Origin: Paracoccaceae bacterium
GTDB lineage: Bacteria > Pseudomonadota > Alphaproteobacteria > Rhodobacterales > Rhodobacteraceae
Assembly: GCA_029862205.1 (NCBI GenBank)
Contig: JAOTXT010000005.1
Span: 1 to 64,000, forward strand
DNA: 64,000 nt
Direction of reading: 5' to 3'
Every line of letters begins with the position of its first letter. Position 1 is the stretch's first letter. The notes beneath the pieces are model-generated. The model searched no databases. It was not told the origin of the DNA and worked only from the letters and a program-made list of their open reading frames with translations. The translations under genes were made by a program, and so were the position numbers. Shown one piece after another: positions 1 through 9,009 of the stretch.

Positions 1-7
1 GGTCCTC

Positions 8-511
8 TCACGCCGTCCCGCGATAGGGCTCGACATATTGCAGCGCCATGTCCCAGGGGAAGAAGATCCAGGTGTCCTGGCTGACCTCGGTGATGAAGGT
101 CTGGACCAGGGGGCGGCCCTTGGGCTTGGCGTAAACTGTCGCGAAATGGGCCTTGGGGTAAAGCTTGCGGACCACTTCCAGGGTTTTCCCGGTATCCACC
201 AGGTCATCGACGATCAGCACCCCCTCACCGTCGCCGATTGACGGGTCCGGCGCCTTCAACACACTGGTCTCGGCCTGATCCTGGTGGTCGTAGGATCTGA
301 CGCTGATCGTGTCCACATGCCGGATGTTCAGCTCGCGGGCTACGATGCAGGCAGGCACCATTCCGCCGCGCGTGATCGCCACGACCGAGCGCCAGGTGCC
401 GCCTTCGCCCGGGCCCTGATGGTCGAGCCTCCAGGCCAGGGCCCGGCTGTCGCGGTGGATCTGCTCCCAGGATACGTGGAAGCCTTTCTCGTGGGGCAGT
501 TTGTCGTTCAT
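8..511 (-). CDS. gpt: Xanthine-guanine phosphoribosyltransferase
   Basis: Purine salvage enzyme that transfers phosphoribose from PRPP to xanthine, guanine or hypoxanthine in the cytoplasm. The 167-residue product has the type I PRTase PRPP loop [13 protein letters not shown] at about residues 98-110 and an ITRGGMVPA segment near residue 47. The length is close to that of bacterial Gpt (about 150-165). The ATG at 511 follows a good ribosome site (CAGGAGATCGCTC). It is the last gene of a leftward series, 91 bases downstream of the alkaline phosphatase gene, so it may be co-transcribed or have its own promoter in that gap. Confidence 0.92.
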   Translation of the reverse strand: MNDKLPHEKGFHVSWEQIHRDSRALAWRLDHQGPGEGGTWRSVVAITRGGMVPACIVARELNIRHVDTISVRSYDHQDQAETSVLKAPDPSIGDGEGVLIVDDLVDTGKTLEVVRKLYPKAHFATVYAKPKGRPLVQTFITEVSQDTWIFFPWDMALQYVEPYRGTA

Positions 512-602
512 GAGCGATCTCCTGCGCGCGCGGGGTCCCGGGCCGTGGCGGGTGGGCCATGGCGGGCGAACGCCGTAAATCTAGACCGCGCGCGGGCCCA
601 AG

Positions 603-2012
603 TCACGGGTCCGGCAGCAGGTCCAGCGCATGGGCGATTAGTTGGAACAGATATGTCTGCTCGACCGTCCCGCTCATCAGATGGGCCATCGGCCCCTGCC
701 CGTAGACCGCGACATCTGCCGGGCTGTGCGATCCGATCCCGAGCGGACCGCGCTCCAGCGGATGGCCCAAGGCGATCCGTGCGAAATCCGCGAGGCTGAG
801 CGGCGGACGGGCAGTGCCGCTAACCGGCGAGGCCCCGGCCCGCCAGGTGTCGAGCTTCCCGACAGCCGCGCCCCTGGGCGTTGCGGCCCATGGCGGCATC
901 CGATGGTCGTGGTCGCTGGTCACCAGGATCAGGGTATCGCGCGGATCGGTCATCTGGACGGCCCTAGCCACCGCGCGGTCAAACGCCATCCCCTCGACCA
1001 ATGCCCGCGGAAGATCCTTGAGATGAAGCGCCGGATCGACCAGTCCGCCCTCGACCAAGAGCAGATAACCCCGATCCGACCGCTTGAGCATCGCGATCGC
1101 CAGCCGTGTCATCTGCTCGAGCGTTGGTTCGCCTGCCGGATCGCTGGCGCGGTCGGCCGCGAAGGCCATATGGGCCGGGTTGAAGAGCCCCAAAAGGCGT
1201 TCAGGCGGCGCGCCGAGCGCAACTTCGAAGCCCGCCGCGTCCTGCACCACCGCGCGGCTTGGCCCCGCCGCCTGCCACTCGGCGATCAGGTCCCGGCCGT
1301 CGGCCCGCCGCCCGGGACTGCCTTCGATCCCGGTCCGGCCGGCAGGCAGGAAGCTCGCGCGGCCACCGCCCAACGCGACATCGAACGGAAAGTCGATCAG
1401 CTGGCGCGCGATGTCGGTGCAGCCTGAGCCCGGCGGCATCGCGCTGTCATCCTCCCAATTGCGATCGGCCGCATGGGCATAGAAGGCGGCCGGGGTCGCG
1501 TGGGTGACCCGCGCGGTGGAGACGATGCCCGTCGCGAGGCCCCGCGCCACTGCCAGTTCGCCGAGCGTCGCCACCGGATCAGCCGTGGCGCATTCGCCGC
1601 GCAGCGTGCCCGGTCCCATGCCGATGACACCTTTGCGGGCCTTCACCCCGCCGAGCATCGCGGTGGCGGTTCCGGCGGAATCCGCGGTCTGGGCATCCAG
1701 ATTCCAGGTCTTGGCGAGCGCCAGGTGCGGGAAAGCCTCGAAACTGAGCACGTGATTGTCGCCGGGCCCGCCTTGAGCCTGGCCGGCAGCGAGCCTGGTC
1801 GCGGTGACCATGGCCGGACCCATGCCATCGGCGATGAACAGGATGACGTTCCGGGGGGGCGTTGGATCGGGTACTTGCGCCTGACGGGCGGCGAGGGCTT
1901 TTTCCGCGGACAGAAATGTTGGATCGCTTGCCTGCGGAAGCTCGGCAGCCGGCGCTACGTTCGCGGCGAGAAACGCCCCAAGGCAGATGAACAGCGCGCC
2001 CCGGGCGCTCAT
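603..2012 (-). CDS. Secreted alkaline phosphatase, PhoA family
   Basis: Periplasmic metal-dependent phosphomonoesterase, 469 residues, close to E. coli PhoA (471). Residues 1-22 form a signal peptide ending ANVAPAA. The metal-binding ADGMG (about 61-65), the phosphoserine segment TADSAGTATA (Ser about 112), a VDPALH segment that lines up with the Asp/His zinc ligands, TSDHDH, and a C-terminal GSHSPADV are all visible. The start at 2012 is set by GGAGGAT four bases upstream; an in-frame opening continues upstream but overlaps dctQM and has no signal peptide. It lies two bases after dctQM, so it is probably translated with the transporter. This suggests that phosphate is removed from an imported or importable substrate, which is inference. 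Confidence 0.9.
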   Translation of the reverse strand: MSARGALFICLGAFLAANVAPAAELPQASDPTFLSAEKALAARQAQVPDPTPPRNVILFIADGMGPAMVTATRLAAGQAQGGPGDNHVLSFEAFPHLALAKTWNLDAQTADSAGTATAMLGGVKARKGVIGMGPGTLRGECATADPVATLGELAVARGLATGIVSTARVTHATPAAFYAHAADRNWEDDSAMPPGSGCTDIARQLIDFPFDVALGGGRASFLPAGRTGIEGSPGRRADGRDLIAEWQAAGPSRAVVQDAAGFEVALGAPPERLLGLFNPAHMAFAADRASDPAGEPTLEQMTRLAIAMLKRSDRGYLLLVEGGLVDPALHLKDLPRALVEGMAFDRAVARAVQMTDPRDTLILVTSDHDHRMPPWAATPRGAAVGKLDTWRAGASPVSGTARPPLSLADFARIALGHPLERGPLGIGSHSPADVAVYGQGPMAHLMSGTVEQTYLFQLIAHALDLLPDP

Positions 2013-2014
2013 CG

Positions 2015-3946
2015 CTATCCTCCGGGCCCCTGCCGCGCGGTCTCGGGCAGCCATGTGGCCAGCTCGGGCCAGATCACCAGAACCACCACCATCAGCACCA
2101 TGATCAGGAACATCGGCAGCGCGGTCTTGGCGATGTAGTTCATTTGGTGCCGGGTCATACCCTGCAGGACGAACAGGTTGAACCCGATCGGCGGGGTGAT
2201 CTGAGCCATCTCGACCACCACGGTCACGAAGATGCCGAACCAGATCATGGTGAAGCCGACCTCGCGGAAGGCCGGGATATTCACCATCGGCTCGATCACG
2301 GCCATGGTCAGCACCACCGCCGAGATGCCGTCCAGAAACATGCCGATGACAATGTAGAAAATCGTCAGCGCGGCGATCAGCGTGAAGACCGAAAGGTCCA
2401 GCGAGGCGATCCACTCGGCCAGGGCGCGCGGCAGGCCGGTGAACCCCATGGAAAGCGACAGGAACGCCGCCCCCATCAGGATGAACGCGACCATGGCCGA
2501 GGTCGCGACCGCGCCCATCATGCTCTCGGAGAAGGTTCGCCAATTGAGGCTGCCTTGCGCGCCGGCTAGCGTCAGGGCGCCGATCACACCGATGGCGGCG
2601 GCTTCTGTCGGGGTCGCATAGCCCAGATACATCGACCCGATAACCGCCAACACCAGCAGGATCACCGGCACCAGGAAGCGCGAGTTCCAGAGCTTGTCGC
2701 CGAGCGACATCGGCGGCTCCTTGTCCGGGCGTTGGCCCGGCCGAGCGAAATGCCAGGCCACGATATAGCCCATGAACATCAAAGCCAGCACCAACCCCGG
2801 CAGGATGCCGGCGATAAATAACTTCGAGATCGATTCATTGATGGTGACACCATAGACGATCAGCGTCAGCGAGGGTGGGATCATCAGGCCCAATGTGGCC
2901 GATCCGGCCAGCGTGCCGATTGTCATGAACTCGGGGTAATTCCGCCGGCGAAGCTCTGGGATCGACATCTTGCCGACCGTCATCAGCGTCGCGGCAGACG
3001 AGCCCGAAACAGCAGCGAAGATGGTGCAACCGACCACGTTCGTGTGCAGAAGACCGCCGGGCAGACGTGCCAGCCAAGGGGAGAGGCCCCTGAACATATC
3101 CTCGGAAAGCCGCGTCCGGAACAGGATCTCGCCCATCCAGATGAAAAGCGGCAGAGCGGTCAGGGTCCAGGACGACGAGGTGGTCCAGATGGTGGTGATC
3201 ATCGAATCGCCCGCGGGCCGCGGCGTGAATGCGACCATGCCCACATAGGCGACACCCATCAGCGCCAGCGCGACCCAGACACCTGACCCAAGCAAGAAAA
3301 ACAGGATGAACAGGAAGATCGCCGTCTTGGCGAACACGCTTGCATCGAACCCCTGCGCCGAGAAGACCACGGCCGATATCACGACCGCGAAGATCCCGAC
3401 CAGGATCCAGCGGGTCCAGTTCGGAGTATGCGCCTCCGGCCAGTCGTCTTCGCCGTCGACGCCTTCGTGCTCGCTAAGCAGGATACGCAGGAAATGGTCG
3501 ATCAGCGCGATCGCCAGCATCACCGTGCCGACCGACATCAGAATCTGCGGGATCCAGAGGGGCGTCGCGTCCAGCCCCTGGCTGATATCGTTCCACTTGG
3601 CCGAGCCGATATTGGTCTTGATCGCGTATCTGGCGAAGAAGACCGCGGTCAGCGCCGCAACGCCGTAGCACCAGAGCTCGGCATAACGCCGCCAACGGCC
3701 CATTTTCGAGAGCACCAGGTTGACCCGGATATGGGCGCCCCGGTTCATCGCGTAGGCCAGCGCCATGAAGCTGGCCCCAGCCATGGCATAGCCCGAATAG
3801 TCGGTCGAACCGGGGAAGACCTGCCCCGTCCAGCGCGCGATCATCTGGGAAACGATCAGACCAAGGATGGTGCAGAGGAACACCGCGCCGATCACGCCGC
3901 CCACGAAATAGAGCATGTCGAGCCCGCGCCTGACGCTCTGCATCAT
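2015..3946 (-). CDS. TRAP transporter permease, fused DctQ-DctM
   Basis: Membrane component of a sodium-driven TRAP importer in which the small (DctQ, about residues 10-190) and large (DctM, about 215-640) subunits form one 643-residue protein. Many hydrophobic helices are visible; the DctM part shows GSSAATLMTVGKMSIPEL, GLMIPPSLTLIVYG and TPTEAAAIG, which are typical of the family. I placed the start at the MMQSVRRG pair (3946) because the upstream in-frame codons lie in the GC-rich hairpin spacer and encode an unlikely leader. It is partnered by dctP immediately upstream. Fused QM proteins are a known TRAP subgroup. The substrate is unknown. Confidence 0.9.
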   Translation of the reverse strand: MMQSVRRGLDMLYFVGGVIGAVFLCTILGLIVSQMIARWTGQVFPGSTDYSGYAMAGASFMALAYAMNRGAHIRVNLVLSKMGRWRRYAELWCYGVAALTAVFFARYAIKTNIGSAKWNDISQGLDATPLWIPQILMSVGTVMLAIALIDHFLRILLSEHEGVDGEDDWPEAHTPNWTRWILVGIFAVVISAVVFSAQGFDASVFAKTAIFLFILFFLLGSGVWVALALMGVAYVGMVAFTPRPAGDSMITTIWTTSSSWTLTALPLFIWMGEILFRTRLSEDMFRGLSPWLARLPGGLLHTNVVGCTIFAAVSGSSAATLMTVGKMSIPELRRRNYPEFMTIGTLAGSATLGLMIPPSLTLIVYGVTINESISKLFIAGILPGLVLALMFMGYIVAWHFARPGQRPDKEPPMSLGDKLWNSRFLVPVILLVLAVIGSMYLGYATPTEAAAIGVIGALTLAGAQGSLNWRTFSESMMGAVATSAMVAFILMGAAFLSLSMGFTGLPRALAEWIASLDLSVFTLIAALTIFYIVIGMFLDGISAVVLTMAVIEPMVNIPAFREVGFTMIWFGIFVTVVVEMAQITPPIGFNLFVLQGMTRHQMNYIAKTALPMFLIMVLMVVVLVIWPELATWLPETARQGPGG

Positions 3947-3968
3947 GTCGGTGATCCCCCGGGGCGAT

Positions 3969-4024
3969 GTGGCCCCCTCTCCCCCAAGGTCTTGCACGGC
4001 AGAGGGGACGGGGAGAGGGGCCAC
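3969..4024. repeat. GC-rich inverted repeat between dctP and dctQM
   Basis: The arms 3969-3984 and 4010-4024 (GTGGCCCCCTCTCCCC and GGGGAGAGGGGCCAC) are complementary except for one bulged C, around a 25-base loop. There is no T-run, so it is not a classic terminator. It sits in the 97-base gap between the binding-protein gene and the permease gene of one operon. Such stems often protect the upstream message or partly stop transcription, so that the binding protein is made in excess; that role is inferred. Confidence 0.75.
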
Positions 4025-4043
4025 CCTCTCCCAAATTTGCGGC

Positions 4044-5012
4044 TTACTGCCCCTTGAACTTGGCGACGATTGCCGCGCCCGCTTCACCGGCGGCGGCTTC
4101 CCATTCGGAGGCCATGGTCTTGCCGATTTCGTTCAACTCGCCGACCAGGCCGTCATTGGCCGGTTGCACGGTCATGCCGCCGGCGCGCAGGCCGTTCAGG
4201 GTGAAGTCCGTATACTGAACCGCGCGCCAATGGCCCGCATATTCAGCCAGCTGCGCGCAGGCGCGGATCGCGTTCTTGTTGGCGTCCGACACGCCGCCCC
4301 ACACGTCTTTGTTCACGAAGACATGGTTGCGCGGCATCCAGGCATCGACTTCGTAGAAATGGGTCAGATGCTCCCAGACCTTCCGGTCATAGCCGGTGGC
4401 CCCCGACGAGATCATCGACTCGGCGACCCCGGTGGCGAAGGCCTGGCTGATCTCGGCGGCCTCGATCTGCACCGGTAGCATGCCGGTCAGCTCGGCCAGC
4501 CGCGCGGTCGCGGAGTTGTAGGAGCGGAACTTGACCCCCTGCATATCGGCGACCGAATTCACTTCCTTCTTGAAATAGAGCCCCTGGGGCGGCCACGGCG
4601 TGGCATAAAGTAGGACCAGATTCTGCTCGTCCAGGATCTGCTCATAGGTCGGCTTGGCCGCATCCCAAAGCGCCGCCGACTGCTCGAAGGTAGTTGCCAA
4701 GAACGGGATCGAATCGACGCCAAAGACCGCGTTCTCGTTCTGGTGCGCGCTCAAGAGCCGCTCGCCGATCGGCGCCTGGCCTGTCTGCACCGCGCGCTTG
4801 ATCTCGTTGCCCTTGAACAGCGAGCCGCCGGCATGGACCGTGATGGTGATCTCGCCACCGGTGGCGGTGCCGACACACTTGGCGAATTCCTTGCCGGTCT
4901 GGCTGTGGTAGTTCGAGTCCGCGTAGGCCATGGGCATGTCCCAGGTCTCCTGCGCGACTGCGGCGCTGGCCGCGAGCGCGAGGCCAGCTGACAATCCGAT
5001 AGTCGTTTTCAT
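4044..5012 (-). CDS. dctP: TRAP transporter substrate-binding protein
   Basis: Periplasmic solute receptor of the TRAP system, 322 residues. Residues 1-20 (MKTTIGLSAGLALAASAAVA) are a signal peptide. The fold signature of DctP proteins is present, including the MQGVKFRSYNS segment around residues 165-175 that holds the conserved ligand-carboxylate arginine, and a late PRNHVFVNKDVW segment. The start follows CGGGAGGAAACAG. It lies 31 bases after the DadA-like gene and before dctQM, forming one leftward operon. The conserved arginine implies a carboxylate-bearing ligand; the DadA-like neighbour makes an amino acid or amine derivative plausible. Confidence 0.92.
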   Translation of the reverse strand: MKTTIGLSAGLALAASAAVAQETWDMPMAYADSNYHSQTGKEFAKCVGTATGGEITITVHAGGSLFKGNEIKRAVQTGQAPIGERLLSAHQNENAVFGVDSIPFLATTFEQSAALWDAAKPTYEQILDEQNLVLLYATPWPPQGLYFKKEVNSVADMQGVKFRSYNSATARLAELTGMLPVQIEAAEISQAFATGVAESMISSGATGYDRKVWEHLTHFYEVDAWMPRNHVFVNKDVWGGVSDANKNAIRACAQLAEYAGHWRAVQYTDFTLNGLRAGGMTVQPANDGLVGELNEIGKTMASEWEAAAGEAGAAIVAKFKGQ

Positions 5013-5042
5013 CTGTTTCCTCCCGTTTTTGTTCTTTGGTTC

Positions 5043-6293
5043 TCAATTCCGGTCGAAACGGTCCACCCTGTAGGGCGTGATGTCAATGTTGGGCTTGCGT
5101 CCGGCGATCAGGTCGGCGGTCATGCGCCCCAGCCGCGCGCCTATCGTCAGCCCCAGATGCTGGCCTCCGAAGGCGAAATGGACCGCCGGCGCGTTCGGCG
5201 AGGCGCCGAGAAGCGGCAGGCTGTCGACGGTCGAGGGGCGCTGGCCCATCCAGGTCTCTTCGCCGTCCCAGGTGAGGGTTGGATAGAGCTGGTGGACGCG
5301 CTTTCTGAGCCCCGCGATCGGGGCCTCGAGCGGCGGCCTGTCGAGGCCACTAAGGTCGACGGTGCCGGCCACCCGCAATCCCCCCTCCATGGGTGACGCG
5401 ACGATCTTCGCGGCGACGAAGGAGTAGGGAGTGGGCGGCATATGCGAGGGGTTCTTCAGGACCAGGTGATAGCCCCGCTCGGCCTCGAGCCGCGCTTCGT
5501 GGCCCAGTTTCTTGGCGAGCCGCCCGGACCAGGCGCCGGCGGCCAGGACGATGCGATCCGCCTCCTTCACCGCGCCTCCGACCAGGGTGACAGTGGCGCG
5601 GCCATCCGCCGTGGGCGTGATCTCGGCGACCTCGCCCTGCAGGAACGTCCCGCCCTCGCGCTGGAACGCCGCGCCAAGAGCGGCAACGTAAGGCCCCGGC
5701 GCCGTCACATAGGCGCCGCCGTTGATCGCCGCCGCGAAGCCGAAATCGGGCGAGAGCGCCGGATCCCAGTCCGCGAGCTTTTCCCGGTCCCATTCCTCCC
5801 AGGTGACGCCGTGGCCGCGGCGCAAACCGAAGCCGAACGCATCCTTCTGGAATGTTTTCCGGTCTGGGTAGAGGAACACGTAAGGCCCGCGCCTAAGATA
5901 TTTCTCCGCCGGGGTGCCGCGCGCCAATGCCTCGTGCTGCTCGGGCGCATCCGAAATGACCCCGGCCATGCCCTGGGCGATCTCGACCACCTTGTCGCGC
6001 CGGCCGTTCCACAGAAACCGGACCAGCCAGGGCATGATCCGCGGCAGGTAGCTCCAGCGCAGATAGAGGGGCGAGTCCCGGTCCAGCAGCATCCCCGGCA
6101 CCTTCCAGATCAGCCCGGGCATCGAGACCGGCAACACGCCCGAGGACGAGATCATGCCTGCATTACCGTAAGAAGCCTGCGCCGGGTCGCCGGGCGGTAC
6201 CCGGTCGATCAGCGTCACGGCGTGGCCGTCGCGGCGCAGCCACTCGGCGGCGGCAACCCCGGTGATGCCAGCGCCGACGACGATGACTTTCAT
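5043..6293 (-). CDS. DadA-like FAD-dependent amino acid dehydrogenase
   Basis: Flavoprotein of the D-amino-acid dehydrogenase / glycine oxidase superfamily, which oxidises the C-N bond of amino acids or amines. The 416-residue product starts with the dinucleotide-binding VVGAGITGVAAAEWL (residues 4-18), has QASYGNAGMISSSGVLP near residue 40 as in DadA proteins, and ends with LTIGARLGRMTADLIAGR. It is the first gene of the operon with dctP, dctQM and the phosphatase, so it probably acts on the imported compound. The ribosome site is weak. True D-amino acid specificity cannot be decided from sequence. Confidence 0.82.
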   Translation of the reverse strand: MKVIVVGAGITGVAAAEWLRRDGHAVTLIDRVPPGDPAQASYGNAGMISSSGVLPVSMPGLIWKVPGMLLDRDSPLYLRWSYLPRIMPWLVRFLWNGRRDKVVEIAQGMAGVISDAPEQHEALARGTPAEKYLRRGPYVFLYPDRKTFQKDAFGFGLRRGHGVTWEEWDREKLADWDPALSPDFGFAAAINGGAYVTAPGPYVAALGAAFQREGGTFLQGEVAEITPTADGRATVTLVGGAVKEADRIVLAAGAWSGRLAKKLGHEARLEAERGYHLVLKNPSHMPPTPYSFVAAKIVASPMEGGLRVAGTVDLSGLDRPPLEAPIAGLRKRVHQLYPTLTWDGEETWMGQRPSTVDSLPLLGASPNAPAVHFAFGGQHLGLTIGARLGRMTADLIAGRKPNIDITPYRVDRFDRN

Positions 6294-6344
6294 TGAGGCG
6301 CCCGCTTGCTGACCAGCGCGATGCTAGAGCGATTTCCGATCAGT

Positions 6345-6480
6345 TGGAACCAAAGCTCTATTGGATGGAGCGCAGCGACCGACCGCGGGCGGAAGCGAAG
6401 CGCCCGCCCGGGGGGGCGGTCGGGCGCTGCCCGGCGGTGCCCGCCGGGCTGGACGCCGTCCAGCCTCTGTCCAATTGAAC
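6345..6480. repeat. Cluster of intergenic palindromes
   Basis: The 228-base gap between the ThDP enzyme gene and the DadA-like gene holds stacked inverted repeats: an outer pair GCAGCGACCGACCGC (6372-6386) and GCGGTCGGGCGCTGC (about 6416-6430) with one mismatch around an inner GGGCGG...CCGCCC stem, then CCCGGCGG...CCGCCGGG, then GCTGGACGCCGTCCAGC. No T-run follows, and nothing coding is convincing. It may be a structured repeat element or a transcription barrier between the two leftward genes. Confidence 0.65.
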
Positions 6481-6521
6481 CGGCGCCCGATCCTGCCGCC
6501 TTGCCGCGTTGAGAAGACATC

Positions 6522-8207
6522 TTACGCCACCCACTCGCTGACCGGGGCGGCGGCGTCCTGCAAGGGCTGGGCAATCACATCGACCAAGGTCGGGCCGTCA
6601 TGGGCGATGGCCTGGCGCATCACGCCCTCCAGTTCGCCCGGGTCCTCGACCCGCCAGGATTTCACGCCGTAGGCAGGGGCCACCGCCGCATGATCGGTGC
6701 GCGAGAAGTCGACCGAGAAATAGCGGCTGTCGAAGCCCGATTTCTGGCCGGCCTTGATCCATCCATAGACGCTGTTCGAGAACACCACCGAAGTGATCGG
6801 CAGGCCGAGGCGGGTGATTGTCTCGAACTCGCCGACGCACATGCCGAAGCTGCCGTCGCCCATGGCCGCCACGACCTTGGCGTCCGGCCGCCCGATCTGG
6901 GCTCCGACCGAGGCCGCGAGCGCGTAGCCCAGCGCCCCGTGCGCCCGGTTGGAGATGAAGTGCCGGCCGGGCCGGCGGATGGTGTAATAGGCACTAAAAT
7001 ACGGGCAGGGCGTGCCCGGATCGGCGCAGACGATGGCGTCGTCGGGCAGGACGCGGTTCAGCGTCCCGATCACCCGCTCCGGCCGGATCGGGGTCTCCAG
7101 GCTTTCGGCCAGTGGCTGGAAGTGGGCGCGCTTGGCGGCCCAGGCCTCGGCGACCCGGTCTTCAGCACCCTGGAATGCGGCAGGCTCGGCGGCCAGCAGC
7201 GCTTCCAATGTCAGCCGGGCATCGGCGCAGATAGCCGCATCCGTGCGGTAACTGGCGCCGATCACCGCCGGATCGCTGTCGATATGGACGATCTTGGCCT
7301 CCGGTCCCGGCGCGCGCCACCGCTCGGTGGTGACCGACCCCGCCCGGCAGCCGACAAAAATCACGCAATCGGCCCCGTCGACCACGGCACGGGTCTCGGG
7401 CCGGCCACCGTTCGAGCCGACGACACCGAGACAGAGCGGATGGGTCTCGGCCAAGCTGCCCTGGCCGCTGACCGTGGTGGCGACGGCGATGCCCCAGCGC
7501 TCGGCCAGGCTTTGCAGCGCCGCGGTGGCGCCGGCCAGGACGACGCCCCCGCCACAGACGATCAGGGGCCTTTTTGCATCGCCGATCACCCCAAGGGCGC
7601 GCTCGACGTCGGCCTCCGATGGCGCGGCGCGAAGGGCCGGATATTTGCCGAATTGCGCATCCGCCCAGATCTCGTCCTCCGCCACTGGGGCCTTCTGCAC
7701 ATCGAAGGGCAGCGCCAGATGGGTCGCGCCCGGGCGCCCGGTGGTCATCTCGCGGAAGGCGCGCCGCACCATGCGGGGCAGCGCGGCCGCGTCCGACAGC
7801 ACCCCGTTCCATTTGGTCAGCGGGCGGAACAGGCCCTCCTGATCGAGCTCGGTCAGCGGGAAGCGCCCGGCCGAGGTGGTGGCCACATCCGTGGTGATCG
7901 CCAGCACCGGCACCGAGCTTTCGTTCGCCTCGACGATGCCCGGCAGGATATAGGTGGCGCCCCCACCCGAGGGACCCTCGCAGATGCCCACCCGGCCCGT
8001 CACCCGCGCATAGGCGTCGGCCATATAGGCCGCGTGGCGCTCGTCGCGGGTCAGGATATGGGTCATCCCGTGGTCGAGCCGCGCCAGCGCGTCGTAGAAC
8101 GGCAGCGAGGTATCGCCGCACAGCCCGAAGATATGGCGCACCCCGTGGGCGGCCAGCATCCGCACCATCGCCTCCGCGCCAGTGGACTGATTGGCGCCGC
8201 CGGTCAT
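6522..8207 (-). CDS. Thiamine diphosphate-dependent enzyme (acetolactate synthase-like)
   Basis: 561-residue member of the ThDP decarboxylase/carboligase superfamily, with the three usual domains. The N-terminal pyrimidine-binding domain has the catalytic glutamate in RDERHAAYMADAYARVTG (Glu about 56). The middle domain follows with PLIVCGGGVV. The C-terminal domain carries the ThDP/Mg motif MGDGSFGM...NSVYGW (GDGS to Asn). Substrate is not predictable: acetolactate synthase, benzoylformate-type and sulfo- or phosphonopyruvate-type enzymes share these motifs. No small regulatory subunit is adjacent, which argues against a biosynthetic acetolactate synthase. It is divergent from the racemase-type gene across an 82-base gap, so the two may share regulation. 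Confidence 0.85.
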   Translation of the reverse strand: MTGGANQSTGAEAMVRMLAAHGVRHIFGLCGDTSLPFYDALARLDHGMTHILTRDERHAAYMADAYARVTGRVGICEGPSGGGATYILPGIVEANESSVPVLAITTDVATTSAGRFPLTELDQEGLFRPLTKWNGVLSDAAALPRMVRRAFREMTTGRPGATHLALPFDVQKAPVAEDEIWADAQFGKYPALRAAPSEADVERALGVIGDAKRPLIVCGGGVVLAGATAALQSLAERWGIAVATTVSGQGSLAETHPLCLGVVGSNGGRPETRAVVDGADCVIFVGCRAGSVTTERWRAPGPEAKIVHIDSDPAVIGASYRTDAAICADARLTLEALLAAEPAAFQGAEDRVAEAWAAKRAHFQPLAESLETPIRPERVIGTLNRVLPDDAIVCADPGTPCPYFSAYYTIRRPGRHFISNRAHGALGYALAASVGAQIGRPDAKVVAAMGDGSFGMCVGEFETITRLGLPITSVVFSNSVYGWIKAGQKSGFDSRYFSVDFSRTDHAAVAPAYGVKSWRVEDPGELEGVMRQAIAHDGPTLVDVIAQPLQDAAAPVSEWVA

Positions 8208-8289
8208 CCGTCATTCCCCGATTGAACCCTTGTCTTTCGGAACGCTCGACCGAATGATCGGACTAGTCAATAGCGCCAGGGAGGCAAGC

Positions 8290-9009
8290 ATGATCGCCAA
8301 GGGCGGAAAGACCGTTTATGGCGCAACCATCGGCATTCTGATGCTCGAGACTCGGTTCCCGCGCATTCCCGGCGACATGGGGCACGCGCTGACCTGGCCC
8401 TTCCCGGTGCTCTACAAGACCGTGCGCGGCGCCTCACCGGACCGGGTGGTGCGCCAAAAGGCCGAGGGCCTGCTGGACGCGTTTATCGAGGCGGGCCGCG
8501 AGATGGTGAAGGACGGAGCGGATGGGATCACCACGACCTGCGGGTTCCTCTCCCTGATGCAGGAGGAGCTGGCCGATGCCCTGGGCGTGCCCGTCGCTAC
8601 CTCGTCGCTGATGCAGGCGCCGATGATCCAGTCCCTGCTGCCGCCGGGAAGGCGTGTGGGCGTGCTGACCATCTCGAAGGAATCCCTGACCCCCGAACAC
8701 CTGACCAAGGTGGGGGTGCCGGCGGATACCCCGGTTTGGGGCACCGAGGGCGGTGCCGAGTTCAGCCGCGTGATCCTGAACGACGAGGATCGCCTGGACG
8801 TCGATGCCGCCCGGGCCGATCTGGTGCAGGCCGCATCCGACTTCCAGGCGGCGCACGCCGACCTCGGCGCGATCCTGCTCGAATGCACCAACATGATGCC
8901 CTACGCGGCGGATGTGCGCCGGGTCACTGGGCTGCCGGTCTTCTCGATCCGCAGCTTCGTCTGCTGGTTCCAGTCCTCGCTGGCACCCGCGCGCTTCCCT
9001 GACCCGTGA
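8290..9009 (+). CDS. Asp/Glu/hydantoin racemase superfamily protein
   Basis: 239-residue protein of the two-cysteine racemase/decarboxylase fold. The two catalytic cysteines are in TTTCGFLS (Cys about 84) and LLECTNM (Cys about 199), at the spacing usual for aspartate, glutamate and hydantoin racemases and maleate isomerases. I chose the ATG at 8290 because GGGAGG precedes it; earlier in-frame starts would overlap the divergent ThDP gene. Its stop overlaps the start of the metallo-hydrolase gene (GTGA), so the two are translationally coupled. Substrate unknown. Confidence 0.8.
   Translation: MIAKGGKTVYGATIGILMLETRFPRIPGDMGHALTWPFPVLYKTVRGASPDRVVRQKAEGLLDAFIEAGREMVKDGADGITTTCGFLSLMQEELADALGVPVATSSLMQAPMIQSLLPPGRRVGVLTISKESLTPEHLTKVGVPADTPVWGTEGGAEFSRVILNDEDRLDVDAARADLVQAASDFQAAHADLGAILLECTNMMPYAADVRRVTGLPVFSIRSFVCWFQSSLAPARFPDP

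Noticed and set aside
2013-2543. Long in-frame upstream extension of the alkaline phosphatase gene
   Set aside because: It lies wholly on the coding region of dctQM, is rich in Arg, Asp and His, and would hide the signal peptide. GGAGGAT before ATG 2012 marks the real start.
6600-8225. 541-codon + strand opening opposite the ThDP enzyme gene
   Set aside because: Typical antisense shadow in high-GC DNA: Arg-, Gly- and His-rich with no motifs, while the minus strand encodes a complete ThDP enzyme.
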